Below are positions 12,165 to 24,157 of a stretch of DNA of 64,000 nt, in pieces; position 1 is the first letter of the stretch; each line of letters begins with the position of its first letter. The position numbers and the translations under genes are program-made. The stretch spans positions 372,001 to 436,000 of the forward strand of contig WACJ01000007.1 in the NCBI GenBank assembly GCA_008973525.1, given 5' to 3'. Under the pieces are notes generated by a model. It searched no databases. It was not told where the DNA came from and was given only the letters and a program-made list of their open reading frames with translations. Source of the stretch: Stenopsyche tienmushanensis (lineage: Eukaryota > Arthropoda > Insecta > Trichoptera > Stenopsychidae).

Positions 12165-12640
12165 TAAGTTGTACGTGACGGGGACACCCTCACAGTTGTG
12201 TGTAGGAGCGAATCCGAGATGCACTTAACGTCTCGTATTCTTCACCCTACCCCGGCAACGCCTACGGGAAAGGGGGGACTGGACTCCTTGTACCCAAAAG
12301 CCCTTTCCAGTAGAGTTCAAAAAGGTCGTCTAGAGTAGTTTTCTACCATCTCCCTAGAAACACTCAGTCTTTACAAAACCCCCCAAACTCCTTATCGAGA
12401 CGTTCGCGAAAGTGTTCGTCAATACTTCACTCAGGATACCCTTTGGGTGAGCGTTCAAAATAAACTCGTTGTAATGCACCTTCAATATCGAGCGAATGAG
12501 GAGTGTGAATGTATGATACAGACGAAGGATGTAACCCCTTTCCTATGAAATGGATATTGAAGAGGCCCATAGTTCTGTAGTGGACTGTTAGTGGCTGCGC
12601 TATGATGATGAATATAAACCCAGTATGTACGTATGGATAT
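12165..12640 (+). repeat. Dispersed repeat R5, copy 1
   Basis: About 470 bp shared with 36318-36780 (+), 63052-63450 (-) and, shortened, 38450-38690 (-) and 540-640. Landmarks: GTGTAGGAGCGAATC, GGACTGGACTC, CTAGAGTAGTTTTCTAC, GGTGAGCGTTC, ACCTTCAATATCGA, GTGGCTGCGCTATGATGATGAAT. The ATGATGAAT tail differs in length between copies, like the tail of a non-LTR retroposon. No ORF. Confidence 0.75.
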
Positions 12641-14329
12641 TATACAGACCGCATTGAAGTCCATCCCGAAAGGATTCAAGACCATGGTCATCGCTGATGG
12701 TGGAACATATGGAACCGAAAGTTGGCCATACCTGATCGACAGTGAAGCGACAGAGCTTCTGTTGTTACTTATTACCGATGTTACTATGAATAAACTGCGA
12801 AACGAATTGTACACATTACATAACGACTACGCCATCCGATGAGTCGAACAATACAACGCTTTACATAAAGCTGGTTTTCCTATCGTCGAGAAGTTTTCAT
12901 AGAAATTAGAAATCATACCGGCTTACAACATTGGCGCAGTTAAGTCATCCAAACACAAACGTAATTAATAGTTTAAATCGAGAGGCATACGTACTCGAAT
13001 CGACCATGGTGTTCGATTTCATCACGGTCTCGGCAGTCGAATGTGGTTATCCACGTTTTGCCACGCCGACTACAAAATGTTCACCGTCACTGTGCGGATT
13101 CGAAGTCGTCTTCGAACACAATCGTCTTCGGTGCGAGGCCCTTCCGAGGCGGAGGAGAGCGCGGTTGACATTTTAAAGGTGGAATCAGCATTTCAAAGAG
13201 CACACATGCAAGTCTTTTGCGGAATCCGAGCACCGACAGTCACGAATCACGGCTGATCGGTCGTCAGAACGAGCAAGAGAGAAGACTCCGAAGCAAGTTG
13301 CAGGCGGATCACACCCATTTTGTAACGGTTTATCCGGATCTCGCGAAGCGGACCTGGTCGAGCCACGCGCAGAGTCAACACTGAGAGCCGAGCGACACAT
13401 TTGTCCACGTCCCGGTTTCCAAATTCCGAAAGGACCGATCGACTAATCAGATGCTGCTTTTTGAGGAGGTGGTTCAACAAAAACGACGAGCAATCGCACG
13501 AGTCAAGGTCGGAGCAACCGGACAGGTAAACGGTGCAGCTCCGCCAGGTGGGCCCAACTCGCTGCATAATATGATGCTTCGCATGACCAATTCATCTGCT
13601 TTGCTTCACAATTCTGCACACATCGAGAAGAACGCAACGCGTCACTCTTTCATTAGCCATTGTGCGATTAAATAAACCGCTAATTTGTCCCAAAGACCGC
13701 ACGATGGAGACACAAAATCATATTGATCCTGCCAAAGTCACCGAATTGATAAAGCAACGAAGCTACATACTTTCAAGAACCAAATCAATCGAAGACTAGA
13801 CGATTAATTCAATAAATATAGATGCAATCGATGACGACCTAGCCTAGACATTCTATAATGTTACGTATAAATACGTCACCAGTTTACAAGCAAATATTGA
13901 CGTCCTGATTAACACCTGCGATATGAATTATCTTCAAACAAATAACCAATATTTACATACTACAGCCTCCACATTGTAATCATCCATGTTTGAATCGTAC
14001 TACATTTCAATACATATATCAGACAGTTTAAAAATTCCACATTTAATAGATTTGATGCTACACAAAAATTAGACGAAGATGACATCAGCATATGTCAAAA
14101 ACTTCCTTAAACTTAAAGCAACCCTCTATACTTTATAACAGGGGATGTTAAACGGATAATAATCGTCGTAAAACATAATGGTTGTTTCGACAGCAAAATC
14201 AAAGACTTATGCATGGTTCGCTAGCATGTCGATTACTGCAGTGAAGTGACAACATGTCTAGGCTCACAATATTACTTTTGTCATCGGTTGCACTTTCAAA
14301 GCTTTCCTATAAAATTTTATTAATAACAA
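12641..14329. other. Intergenic, moderately GC block without recognised gene
   Basis: Several short overlapping frames (12633-12842, 12931-13176, 13041-13256 on +; 13185-13400 and 13247-13567 on -). They conflict with each other and show no motif. GC is near half at 13000-13600, unlike the flanks, so this may be a decayed element or exon-like relic. Confidence 0.35.
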
Positions 14330-14454
14330 AGACATTATTTAGTGTTGAAAAGATGTCCCACAAGTAATCGTTAGCCTAAAAATGTGATCATTTCACTGCA
14401 GTAATGGGCATGCTAGTAAACCATGCACAAGAAACCACGATCGTGGAATCCGCA
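14330..14454. repeat. Dispersed repeat R4, copy 2
   Basis: Matches 8434-8558 in the same orientation with roughly ten substitutions and small indels. Confidence 0.7.
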
Positions 14455-16030
14455 CATAACTGTAAAAACATTATTTCATCGACGTTAAACTAGCAAACCC
14501 GGCCTAACACTATTATCAAAACAACAAAATAGCTACTTTTTCATTTTTCAACATATTTGAGGTCTTAATGATTTGTGGCCAACAGATGTATATTTAGACT
14601 ATAATCATCATTATTGGTAACATCTTCCCATGGTGGAATACTATTGGCAATCAGAGGATATGTATTTAATCGAAAATCTGATCCAACACTACTGTTTATT
14701 ATACACACTGAAGGATTATGTTAAACTTACAAAAACCCAAACTTCTTCATCACAATCAAAGCCTAATGATTTTGGTGGTCCAGAAGAGGTTTTTTCCACA
14801 CTTTTTGGCATTTTAATAACAGCTGTGATAATAATGAAGAAAACAACCTTTTAATGTTGAATCGCAACAGCACGATGAGAAATTGGCATTATACAACAAT
14901 CCCCAAGAAAAAAGCCTTTCAAGAGGAAACCAGGCAAAATCAAAGGTGAACTGGCAAAAATAGATTCACAGACGATAATGCAAGATCTCGCGCAACAAAA
15001 GTGATCTAAGAAAATCATCCAAGATCAGACATTGCAAATTATTCAGAGAAACCTCATTTGGAGAATACATTTTCAATTAAAATATCGAAAACTTGTTTGT
15101 ATAATGCATGCTGAGATTTATCAAAACTCGAATCCAAAGATCTATGAAATGCGAAACTTGATTGCGATGAATATACGTGAAAGTGGATATAGAAGTTGCT
15201 CAAATCGCAAAACACTTTTTTTTAACAAAGCAAGCCCTGTGTCGAAAGACCCTTCTTTCAAATCTTTGCATAGTCCACGAAACCCTCACTTGTTTCACAC
15301 TGAACGACAAGAATCCAGTTTGACGAATCCTGTTTTACCCGTTTCGAACATTTTAACGCTTTGCGGCGTGTCGATCGTAAGTCTTACGTTCGTTCTAACT
15401 GCATCTGGTGACAAAACTTGCTCGGCTAAAACTCTCGTGCCGGATTAGTCTTTTGTATACCGCCTTCGGGGACACAAAAAAACAAGACAAAAAAAAACAA
15501 ACCATTTTCAAAACATTGCTCAAAGACTCTCAAACTTTCCCGAATAAGATAAATTAATTTTGGTGAATCATTCGATTTTTGCGATGCACAAACTATAATA
15601 CATATTATAAACATCGCTCACTATCGCGTATTCGACAATTTCGCCAAAATAAAATAAAATCACATAAAATAATGTATTTTGTCAACAGAATAGTTATTTT
15701 TAATAGAAGATTTTTAAATTGAAAAATGTGGAACCATCGTATTATGCACGTATATTATCCCTCTTATGAACAATAGGATCGGTGCTATTTGTTGTAGTCT
15801 TTTTATCAAGCATTTTACGATCCATTGACGAAATCTTAAAAGCATCGTAAATTTAGCAGCTGGTCTCTTTGTTTAGACTTTCTTTTCTAGTTTCGCCGAA
15901 GATCGCCGTTACAATGACTCAAGTAAGCAGAGCAATTTCGTTATCTATAAATACTCATTTTTGTCATTTATGAGCTTCTAAACATTTTGCATATATATAT
16001 ATGATACTCGCTCTCGCCTTTCGTTGAGTT
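14455..16030. other. Intergenic, nothing firm
   Basis: Short + frames at 14630-14854 and 15032-15448 without recognisable motif. They lie upstream of the piggyBac pseudogene, and part of this stretch may belong to that element, but its left terminal repeat was not found. Confidence 0.3.
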
Positions 16031-16033
16031 CAA

Positions 16034-16875
16034 TTGTGTATAACATTTTCGTTTTGTATTTGGATTATTTCGCATTCCTCTTTTAGTACCTATCAAAGTG
16101 ATTTTGTTGATCGTGAAGTTTGGATAATGCCTGGACCGTTAATCATGCTTCACAAGGAAATGATAATTGGACAAAGAGCCATAAAACAATATCAGATTTT
16201 GGTTTTGATTCTGCATCTTCAGGAATTAAAAAAGATATTGGAGATACATCTATAGAATTTTTTAGAAGTGTTTGGACTGAGGAAATTAAAAAAACTGTTG
16301 ATAAAATTTACGAATGCTTATGGAAAAAAGTTGTTGAAAAACAAATTACCAAAAACAAGACACTACACGGTGACCAAATTCAATGAAATAAATGATATGG
16401 AATTGGATAATTTTTTGGAGCTGTGTCTGCTCGGTGGGCAAATAGGTTTTCCAACATTAAGAAAAATGTTTTCACGTGCTCCGTTGTATTATCATCCAAT
16501 ATTTTCTTATATAATTTCGGGTAGATGATTCGAAAAAATATTGAGATGTTTGAATTGTACATTAAACAATAATGACAGGATGTCAAAAATAAGCCCACTT
16601 ATTGACATCGTTGTTTCGAATTTTCAAAATATATATTCTCCATCGGAAGAAATTTCTTTAGATGAATATCTTCTTCTTCGTCGAGGGCGACTGTGGTTAT
16701 GGCAATACATGAAAGGGAAGAAAGCTAAATATGGCATCAAATTTTATAAACTTATTTGAGCTGCAGGTGGTGTTTGAAAAATAATAAACGTGCCAACACT
16801 ACATGGAGATGCCAAACCTGCAATAAAAATCCTGCTCTATGTAGTGGAAATTGCTTTATTTATTTTCATCAATAA
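16034..16875 (+). pseudogene. piggyBac transposase pseudogene with internal deletion
   Basis: Three frame blocks in order. 16120-16386 holds the N-terminal helical region (SIEFFRSVWTEEIKKTVD). 16377-16759, with a frameshift and one stop, holds the core up to ISLDEYLLLRRGR, which carries the first catalytic Asp, and KAKYGIKFYKL. 16762-16875 is the C-terminal cysteine-rich zinc-binding domain (C-x2-C ... C-x2-C ... C-x4-C ... H) ending in TAA. The part with the second and third catalytic Asp is gone; the join lies at about 16755-16762. Dead element of the PGBD type; the TIRs were not located. Confidence 0.85.
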
Positions 16876-17504
16876 TTTTTTTATAGATACTAATTTTTTG
16901 GATTTTTCTTTTGTAAATTGTAAATTTATAAAATTATTTTATGACCTATATTATTATTTTTTATAGCTTTGTAAACCCTTTTTGTGTATTTTTAAAAGTG
17001 TGTACTGTGTGTAATTTTCGCAAATTTGTAAACCACAGAATCACCCCATATATATCCACATACGAAAAATAAATATAATACAATAAAAATAGAATACGAT
17101 CCTTGGCAAAAATAAAAATGTTGAGAACAATTGTTCGACTCCCATAAATATAATAAAATAACAGGAGACGGCCCGTCTCAGACGGGATAACCGACCCTTC
17201 ATTGGGTGTTCTAGCGATGGTTTTGTTACTCTTTGAATAATGTCGTCAATCGGATTTACGAAACAAGGTAATCAGAATCTGATTGTACGCGAAAGTGTTA
17301 ACGGCGTTTGCTGTATTATACGAACTGCAATTTTGTTCACGTATGATAATCCGAAAACAAGCAAATTAGGACCATGAATACTGTAAATTGAAGAAGACCT
17401 TCGATATGAGATCATGATCAAAATAATATTCAGACTTTAAGCGTACATTTATTAAACCAAATACACAGTAGGAACTCCTACATTTTTGCTACTCTTAAAT
17501 AAGG
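16876..17504. other. AT-rich 3' flank of piggyBac relic
   Basis: Contains a perfect palindrome CCCGTCTCAGACGGG at 17172-17186, which may be a subterminal part of the piggyBac element (inference). No gene. Confidence 0.35.
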
Positions 17505-18145
17505 AATCCCTGGATCCCGGAAAGTTTTAGGTGCTCATGTATCCCAAGATGAATAAACGTAATCCCGAAAAATTCGGGATCGAAATTTTTTTCTAACAGG
17601 AATACGCCTCGCGAGCACGATGAAGGCTACTAAATAGAATTTTCTGCCAAAATCTGGACGCTTAGAAATAGTGGCGTAACTGCTAATTGGGGAGCTTAGG
17701 CGACGCCTAGAGGCAGTAACGGTCTAATATATGTATACATATATGTTTTTCAAATTGTTATATTAACCTTTCCCCAACGGTGATGTATTTACTACACCTC
17801 GACTCTAATAATGGGAATATCGATATGAAATATAATAGATATGGGGTTCAGAATTTTTGTATTCCTCCGTAATATAATTACGAATCACATCAAAGTATTA
17901 TAGTTTATAAGAATTCATCTGCAGCGACGGAAATAAATAATTTGTCTGGAAATCGGAAATTTTGCGAGTTTTAGTCCGTGTCTCAGTAGAAAGGAATTTT
18001 ATCAGTCACATTCATGATGATGATACGAAAAAGGGGACTCACGCGGTCATCAACTCGAACTAGCATTTAAATATCTGATGACGATACCTCCAACGAGTGT
18101 GGAGACTGAGCGTGCATTTTCACGCTCAGCCATTTTCCCTAGTAG
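17505..18145 (+). mobile_element. hAT remnant, second + copy
   Basis: Left end GGAATCCCTGGATCCCGG. The body matches 8683-9200 (GTGGCGTAACTGCTAATTGG, CTACACCTCGACTCTAATAA). Positions 18050-18136 encode ELAFKYLMTIPPTSVETERAF-like hATC start and then break off. An imperfect direct repeat of about 27 bases flanks it (near 17470-17497 and 18147-18175: ACTCC-T-CTACAT-TTTG-TACTCTTAAAT). Confidence 0.75.
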
Positions 18146-19399
18146 GGACTCCTTCTACATTATTGATACTCTTAAATTCTTGTATTCGATTCAAATATTA
18201 CTCTAGTCTTGCCCCCAAGTGATTAAATTCATTGGTATTATTGCCTATAATATAATTGTGTCACAGATCAATAATAGAGTAATAAAATAGAGTTCTGACG
18301 CATTTGATTGAAAACAATCAACATCTAGCTTGTTGCCGATTTGAGCTATTTCATCTGTTTAGATTCAATGACGTCCCGTGTAGTATAAATTGATCTAACA
18401 CATTGGTTCCCAGCGCGGTTCCTGCTGATTCCCAGGCATATTTGTAGCCATTGAGGGAGTCTGTAGCAAATTAAAAACATTTTTCAGTTTATACAAAGTA
18501 AATCAGAAAAAAATACAGTCTTAACAAGCTTTCAACGTTGTGACAATGCCTGAACAATTGCATATACCGGCATTAAATTAAAATCTACAAAGCTGCTTCT
18601 CTGTCTACAAGTACTTTACGTTAATTATCGTCAAATAATTATCATCTACGTTCGCAATAAGATGGTTAGGGCTTCGGTAGACATGGCTAAAATTATTGCG
18701 CAAATCGAAAAATATTGCAATTTTCAAGCATATATAACATTTATTATATGCAGCTACAATATATTTTCTATTTTGCAGTTATAATAAATGTCAATATCAT
18801 CGCGGTAGACTGCCGTTTTGTTTACTTATTATATCAAAGCAAGAATCAGCTCTGTAGGGATGATTGCACAAATATGTAGTGTCTAATTCACAAATAGAGC
18901 CTAATATAATCCTGTATCATTGCATCAGGATCATTATTTTTTTATTTAAATAAAAGTATTTTAAATGTTTATTATGCAGTTATTTCGCTTGTGGGCCATG
19001 GCCAGGTTTATACTAATCTGGGGACCACTGATTTAAATATAAATTTTCGCGCTAAAAGCCTTAAAATATTTGTTCGGGTGAGGCATTCGCGATGCAGTTC
19101 AAGGTCTCAAATGAACCCGTAAGAGTCGACTTTCACTAGAATACGCTATAGTATAGTCTCCATCACACTGGTATAATATCTTCAATTATTTGGTGGAAGA
19201 AAAATTGGCATTTCATACGCTGCATATTATATTTCCACGATGGCATTGGGAAATTTGAAGTTTTGTAAATATGTATACTGTTAAATAACAAAGGCGCAAA
19301 GTGAAAGTAATCCGACGTAATAATAGAAATAGATCGCCGAAGCGGACTTGGAATTACAAATAATTAAATACGAAAATATGAACACTTACGTAAGTGTTG
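18146..19399. other. Intergenic, nothing recognised
   Basis: AT-rich, no coherent frame, no repeat match seen within the window. Confidence 0.4.
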
Positions 19400-20890
19400 C
19401 CAGTCTGAAAAATATCGAATTATATTAGTAATTAAAGCGTTCATTACACATTTTCGGTCGGGTGACGTAATCCGATATTTTCCGTTTAAATTCAATTTCG
19501 GAAAGAGGGCTTCGCCGTAATTTATTTAAGCGACGGAGAACACGTTTCGTAAGCTTTATTGGATTTTCGCTCACATTCGACCGTGAAATTCGATAATTAC
19601 CGATTGGAAAATGGCAAGATTTCCGTCGTCGAGTTCCGGATGCGGATGAGGGTCGCCGATCCCGCAAAATATGCATCGAAAAACTTTCGCACGAACACAA
19701 ATAATTATTACATTGCGCAACCGTGCACAACGCTCGATGCAACGATGCATTTTTTAGTTCGGCCGCATACTGAAACCGAATCGCGCCAATCCGGTCGAGC
19801 GACTCGTTTCAAAAATTTAGATAACCGTGAGACGTTTCGATAACGAAAAAAATAAAAACAAATACATCTTCCGAGCGCTCCGAAAACATAACCTCGAAAA
19901 AATTCAATTCGATCTTCGCGTCCTGTCGCGAACAGCAATTGCACTCACCGATGGTCACTTTCTACTCGAAAACCATTAGACGAAATATAAAAACAGATCA
20001 AAATGACATTTGACGCGGAAGTCGCCCCAAACGCGATCTGCGCACGACCATAACAAAATAACCAAATATAAATAAAGTCATACCGCCACCATTCAATTTT
20101 GCCACTATTATATTCCCACGTCTCACGGCGATAAATAATCAAATCACTTATATGAATTCACGACGAAATTCAACCAGCAGACACAAAATACCAGACGCGA
20201 AAACGGTACGTCAACTCGTAAATGACGAAATTTGAAGGCGCCCCTACATTTTCGCACTGCATATAGTACGCCGGGATTATCTCGCAACTGTCAAATTTGA
20301 ACACAAAAAAACACCACACGTTCGATGCGCTCAGCGAAAAAATGCTAAACGTATGCGCATTTTATTTTGCATTCGTGACGTCACGGCGTGTTTTGATCGC
20401 GTCGAAGCTGCGACTCCAAATATTTTCATGCGGATTCCAACCTCCCGATGCGAAAAATCGAGGCGATCGTCGTCCGTCGATCGAGCGGAGCGCCGCGGGA
20501 CGGACGTCGCTCGAGGTTATGAGCGGAGGCTGAGCGACCTGCACGGGGCGCATCTCGAGCGCAGCCGTCGATAAATGCGTCGCGACATCGATCCGAACCG
20601 AGCGCCGATCGGACGATCGGCCCCGCCGAGGGAGCGCTCGGAAGCTGAGGGTTGACGTTGCGCGGGTTGTTTATTATGAAAATGACGCGAAGGATCGGGG
20701 GGGCGAATCCGGGAATTTCGAGTCGAGGGTCTCGTCCTGACTTCATACCGACCTCGTTGAAGGCCATGTCTGCAGGAGGCTAGGCGGGCGCGCGCGAACA
20801 GGCGGGGCGGGCGGCCGCCCACAGCGCCATCTTGCCGCGATGTCACCCGCCGGCCGGGGACAACAACTGAGTTGCCAGAAAACAAAATTC
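19400..20890. promoter_or_regulatory. CpG-rich block, possible promoter or first exon
   Basis: Much richer in GC and CpG than the rest of the window, most strongly at 20450-20870 (GCGGCCGC, GGCGGGCGCGCGCG). Contains GCCATCTTG near 20827, the reverse of the YY1/Pho-type CAAGATGGC motif often found just downstream of start sites. A minus-strand ATG at 20767 lies in good context (GACATGGCC), and a GTGAGT donor lies on the minus strand near 19945. Frames are open on both strands, as expected from CpG-rich DNA, and none shows a family motif. No downstream exon was found. Confidence 0.4.
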
Positions 20891-21944
20891 ACAACATTCG
20901 CGAATCCCCCGTTATTAAACGAAAACGGACAAAAATTTAAAATACATTATTTGTATCGAGATACCAATCCGTTTCAGTTTTTGCTATTAATATAAACGGA
21001 CACTTTTTAGAGTGATGCCATAAAGCTACACAAAATATTAACTTATTGATATAATCTTTTAAAATTGCGCTCTAAATAAAGTAACCTTATTAATAACAAA
21101 TCTACATTTGATTTTTTATAATTGAATCCCTCAATACGTCAATAAAGTCATAGTTTTTTTTGCGATTTTCCGCGGAACGCATCTACTTCAAAAAAATATT
21201 TAAGTGTATATTTTATATTCACTATCCAATACTTTTGTGCTTTTATTTTTGTAAGCACCTTGTGACAAAATTTCGATAAACAGTCAATCGTTATATAATT
21301 TAAATCATCTTATCGTTTTAATAGTTCATTAGTATATTATATGGAAATAACCAATATCAAAAGTATTTTTAGTAACCTTTTTCAATTTTATTTCAACGTT
21401 AATGGATTCATGATTAATGTGATATATTTGAAAGAAGTAAAACTTCTTAGCTCCTAGAAAAGTTTGATTTTATGCATTACGTTTTTTCAATTTGTTAACG
21501 GGAAAAAAACAGCTAAAATAGTTTGCTGTATGTTGTATAACATATAATAAAATAGGCTTGCTACTGGTGTAGTGATATCTTTATGCTACGTATAGACACA
21601 CACAAACAATAGAGATGGCGCGGTGCATGCGCGTAGCATCTCTATGACGTATACAACAAAGACAGGCACACTACAAATTATTCTCTCTCTTTTCGATCAA
21701 CTGCCTCTTAGAGTTTCACCTTTCGTGACGATCAAGTCACTTTGCCCGCACTTATACGAGTTCAATTCAATAAATGCAACTCAGTTCCGTAGAAATAAAG
21801 CATACATTTAGAGAGTGAAGCAATTAAAATGTTTACTAGCAGGTCATGCGATGGGGAGATAGGATGAAAGTGTTTATTAAATTCTTAATGGATGGAAACA
21901 AATAGGAAAATATTGGTGAATTTTGAATAATATAAGGATATAAA
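20891..21944. other. Intergenic, nothing recognised
   Basis: AT-rich. The phrase GGAACGCATCTACTTC at about 21175 recurs inverted near 25845, suggesting a small shared repeat. Confidence 0.35.
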
Positions 21945-22191
21945 CAGTGATGTAGTGCTAAATAAAAAAGTCTGGGAGCGCTGATTAATTATAATATTTC
22001 AGTACCCCCTCCCCTACCAGCAGTGATACAATTTTCGCACCAAGTTTCCAACCAAACGGTTTTCAATTTAACCAATTTAAGTTAAAATAAATTTTAAAAA
22101 AATACAATATATATTATGCAAAATTTCCAAATCGTTTAGAAAAAAGTGTGGGAGCGCCGACCCCACGCGCCCCCGCCCCACTACACCACTG
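21945..22191. mobile_element. hAT-type MITE with perfect 8 bp target duplication
   Basis: TIR CAGTGATGTAGTG (left) and CAGTGGTGTAGTG (right, inverted), with a related inner block GTCTGGGAGCGC / GTGTGGGAGCGCC in inverted arrangement. Flanked by GATATAAA at 21937-21944 and 22192-22199. Length 247 bp, no ORF. Confidence 0.85.
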
Positions 22192-22199
22192 GATATAAA

Positions 22200-22854
22200 T
22201 ACATATATAAAAGTGTGTTAGAATTTTTAAAATCTTTTGTGGATTCCAATCAAGCTCTTATAATTCTCAAGTTCAATAAGTCAAATATATTAATATTATA
22301 CACAAAAATGTTAGTAGCATTATTTATTTATTTTTTTAAAACTAAGACAATATTACTTAAAACATTTATGTGATCTTTATATAAATCCCTCGACAAGAGA
22401 TCAAACTAACATAGCTACACGATGATAAGATCTATGTTAATAGAGACTTGCTAGATTTCTCGAAGAAGAAAATATTGAATTTTCAAAATTAAATATTTGT
22501 GACAAAGAGAGATATTTTTACATTTGTGGAAGACAATTAAAACCGAGACACGCGAGTGATATAGATAAATCGTGACGAAGACTTTGTAAACAATAAAAAA
22601 AGATAATGCGACATTCCGTGTAATTTTTCTAAAAGAGATGATAAAACAGTCATAAGCAGGCTATTATAGAACTAGAGCCTTCTCAATTCAAAGATAAAGG
22701 TTACATTCGTGCGGTGTATTAATTTAGAAATATGATCGGCAGATCTGTTATTGTGAAACGTTAAATCTGAAAAGAATAATTAAAGGGATATTTAGAACAT
22801 AAAGAATAATGCATGTTAATTTTCATTACATTGGCCATTATTTTTTAGTATTCT
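22200..22854. other. Intergenic, nothing recognised
   Basis: AT-rich, no coherent frame, no repeat match. Confidence 0.35.
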
Positions 22855-22939
22855 TTGCTGATTTTTATTTATGGAATAATACGAATAAATATTCAGATTT
22901 ACGTCCTTTTCAGCTTTGTAATTTAGATGTTATGTGTAA

Positions 22940-23529
22940 TACAAGTTGCATCTCAAAAGTCAACGTGGGGTGATCAAACATTGTACTAAATTCGACAAAA
23001 AAGCTGTCGAAACTCACGAACACGGAACAGAGTGTCGAATGGCACACCTCGGTGTCCCCAAAACCGAAGACGGCCAGGATGAACAAATCCAAGGTGAAAA
23101 CAATGTTGATTGTCTTTTTCGACATCAAGGGTGTGGTCCACAAAGAGTTTGTACCTCAAAGACAGATAGTCAACGTTGCCTATTACGTGGATTTTTTGGA
23201 AAGATTGAGGAAAAGCGTCATTCGTTATGAAAAAAAGCATTGCCATTACCTGGGTGCTGCGTTGTGAGTTCCTGGTGAGACACAGCGTGGCAACGCTACC
23301 ACAGCTACCCTGCAGTTCTTATCTTGCTCCGGCCAACTTTTTTTGTTCTCGAGGATCTAAAACGCACTCAATGGACGCCGTTGGATTTACCAGGCATGGG
23401 ATAGTCCGTGGAAAAAATATGTAGATGTTCTTGAAGAGTAATTTGAAGAATATTATCATATTGTACCGGTATTGTCTATACATCTTTTTGAAACATATGT
23501 ATTTCATGACTTTTGGGATACACCTTGTA
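22940..23529 (+). mobile_element. Internally deleted mariner element
   Basis: TIRs: left TACAAGTTGCATCTCAAAAG, right (inverted) TACAAGGTGTATCCCAAAAG, with TA at each edge. About 590 bp against roughly 1.3 kb for a full mariner. The transposase is kept as pieces in three frames: KVKTMLIVFFDIKGVVHKEF and YYVDFLERLRKSVIR (23050-23225), then an out-of-frame L-P-Q-P-SYLAPANFF end (23230-23400) equivalent to the SPDLAPxD region. Inserted in repeat R6. Confidence 0.85.
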
Positions 23530-24157
23530 TATACCAATCTCTACCAATACCAATCAATATGACGGCTCGAATAATTTTATACATTAACATAATAAATCAG
23601 TTTCAATCATTAAACTATTTCTGTGCTCTAAACTCTCAAAAGGCATTATTTGGTGCTTCCAGATCCGAAAGAACATAATATATATTCCCGTCGATGCACA
23701 AACGCTGGGTTCAACCTTGATTGCAGTTTTATTTATGACCTGACAACTTAATGAATTAGATAATCGCTTAAATACGCCTAAACACGAAAAATTGTGCCAT
23801 CATTATCCTGATTTGATCCAAACAAGCGAAGACGGGCGGAACGATGTGTTGGCAGTTTCAGGGCTCTGACGTCACGAAGGCTGGTACCAGGTGGGGAAAT
23901 GCACAAAAGTTCCGTGATGGTTTGAGGGAGATGCTTTCATCAGGTAGCCTGAATTAAAACTGGGTTATTGCACTTTGGCGAACATGGATATTTTTAGCGC
24001 ACGGTCAGGCCAGTATTATGGCGAACCCTCCGTCGTCATGACGCGTCCTGAGGGCTAACACTCGATTCGCCAAACCTGAAATGTTTCACTTAAAGTCTTC
24101 GAATAAACTAAAATGGGATGAATTTCTATAGATTAAAAATGATAATTTAATACACTT
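23530..24157. other. R6 repeat right half and 5' flank of TTLL3-A
   Basis: 23530-23660 continues repeat R6. 23830-24060 is GC-richer with a perfect CRE octamer TGACGTCA at 23867-23874, so it may hold the TTLL3-A promoter (inference). Confidence 0.4.

Noticed and set aside
12931..13675. Cluster of overlapping frames with near 50% GC
   Set aside because: Frames on both strands exclude each other and none has a recognisable domain; may be an old element but cannot be named.
20426..20885. Arginine-rich frames on both strands in the CpG block
   Set aside because: CpG-rich DNA has few stops in all frames; composition is not protein-like, so only a regulatory or first-exon call is made.
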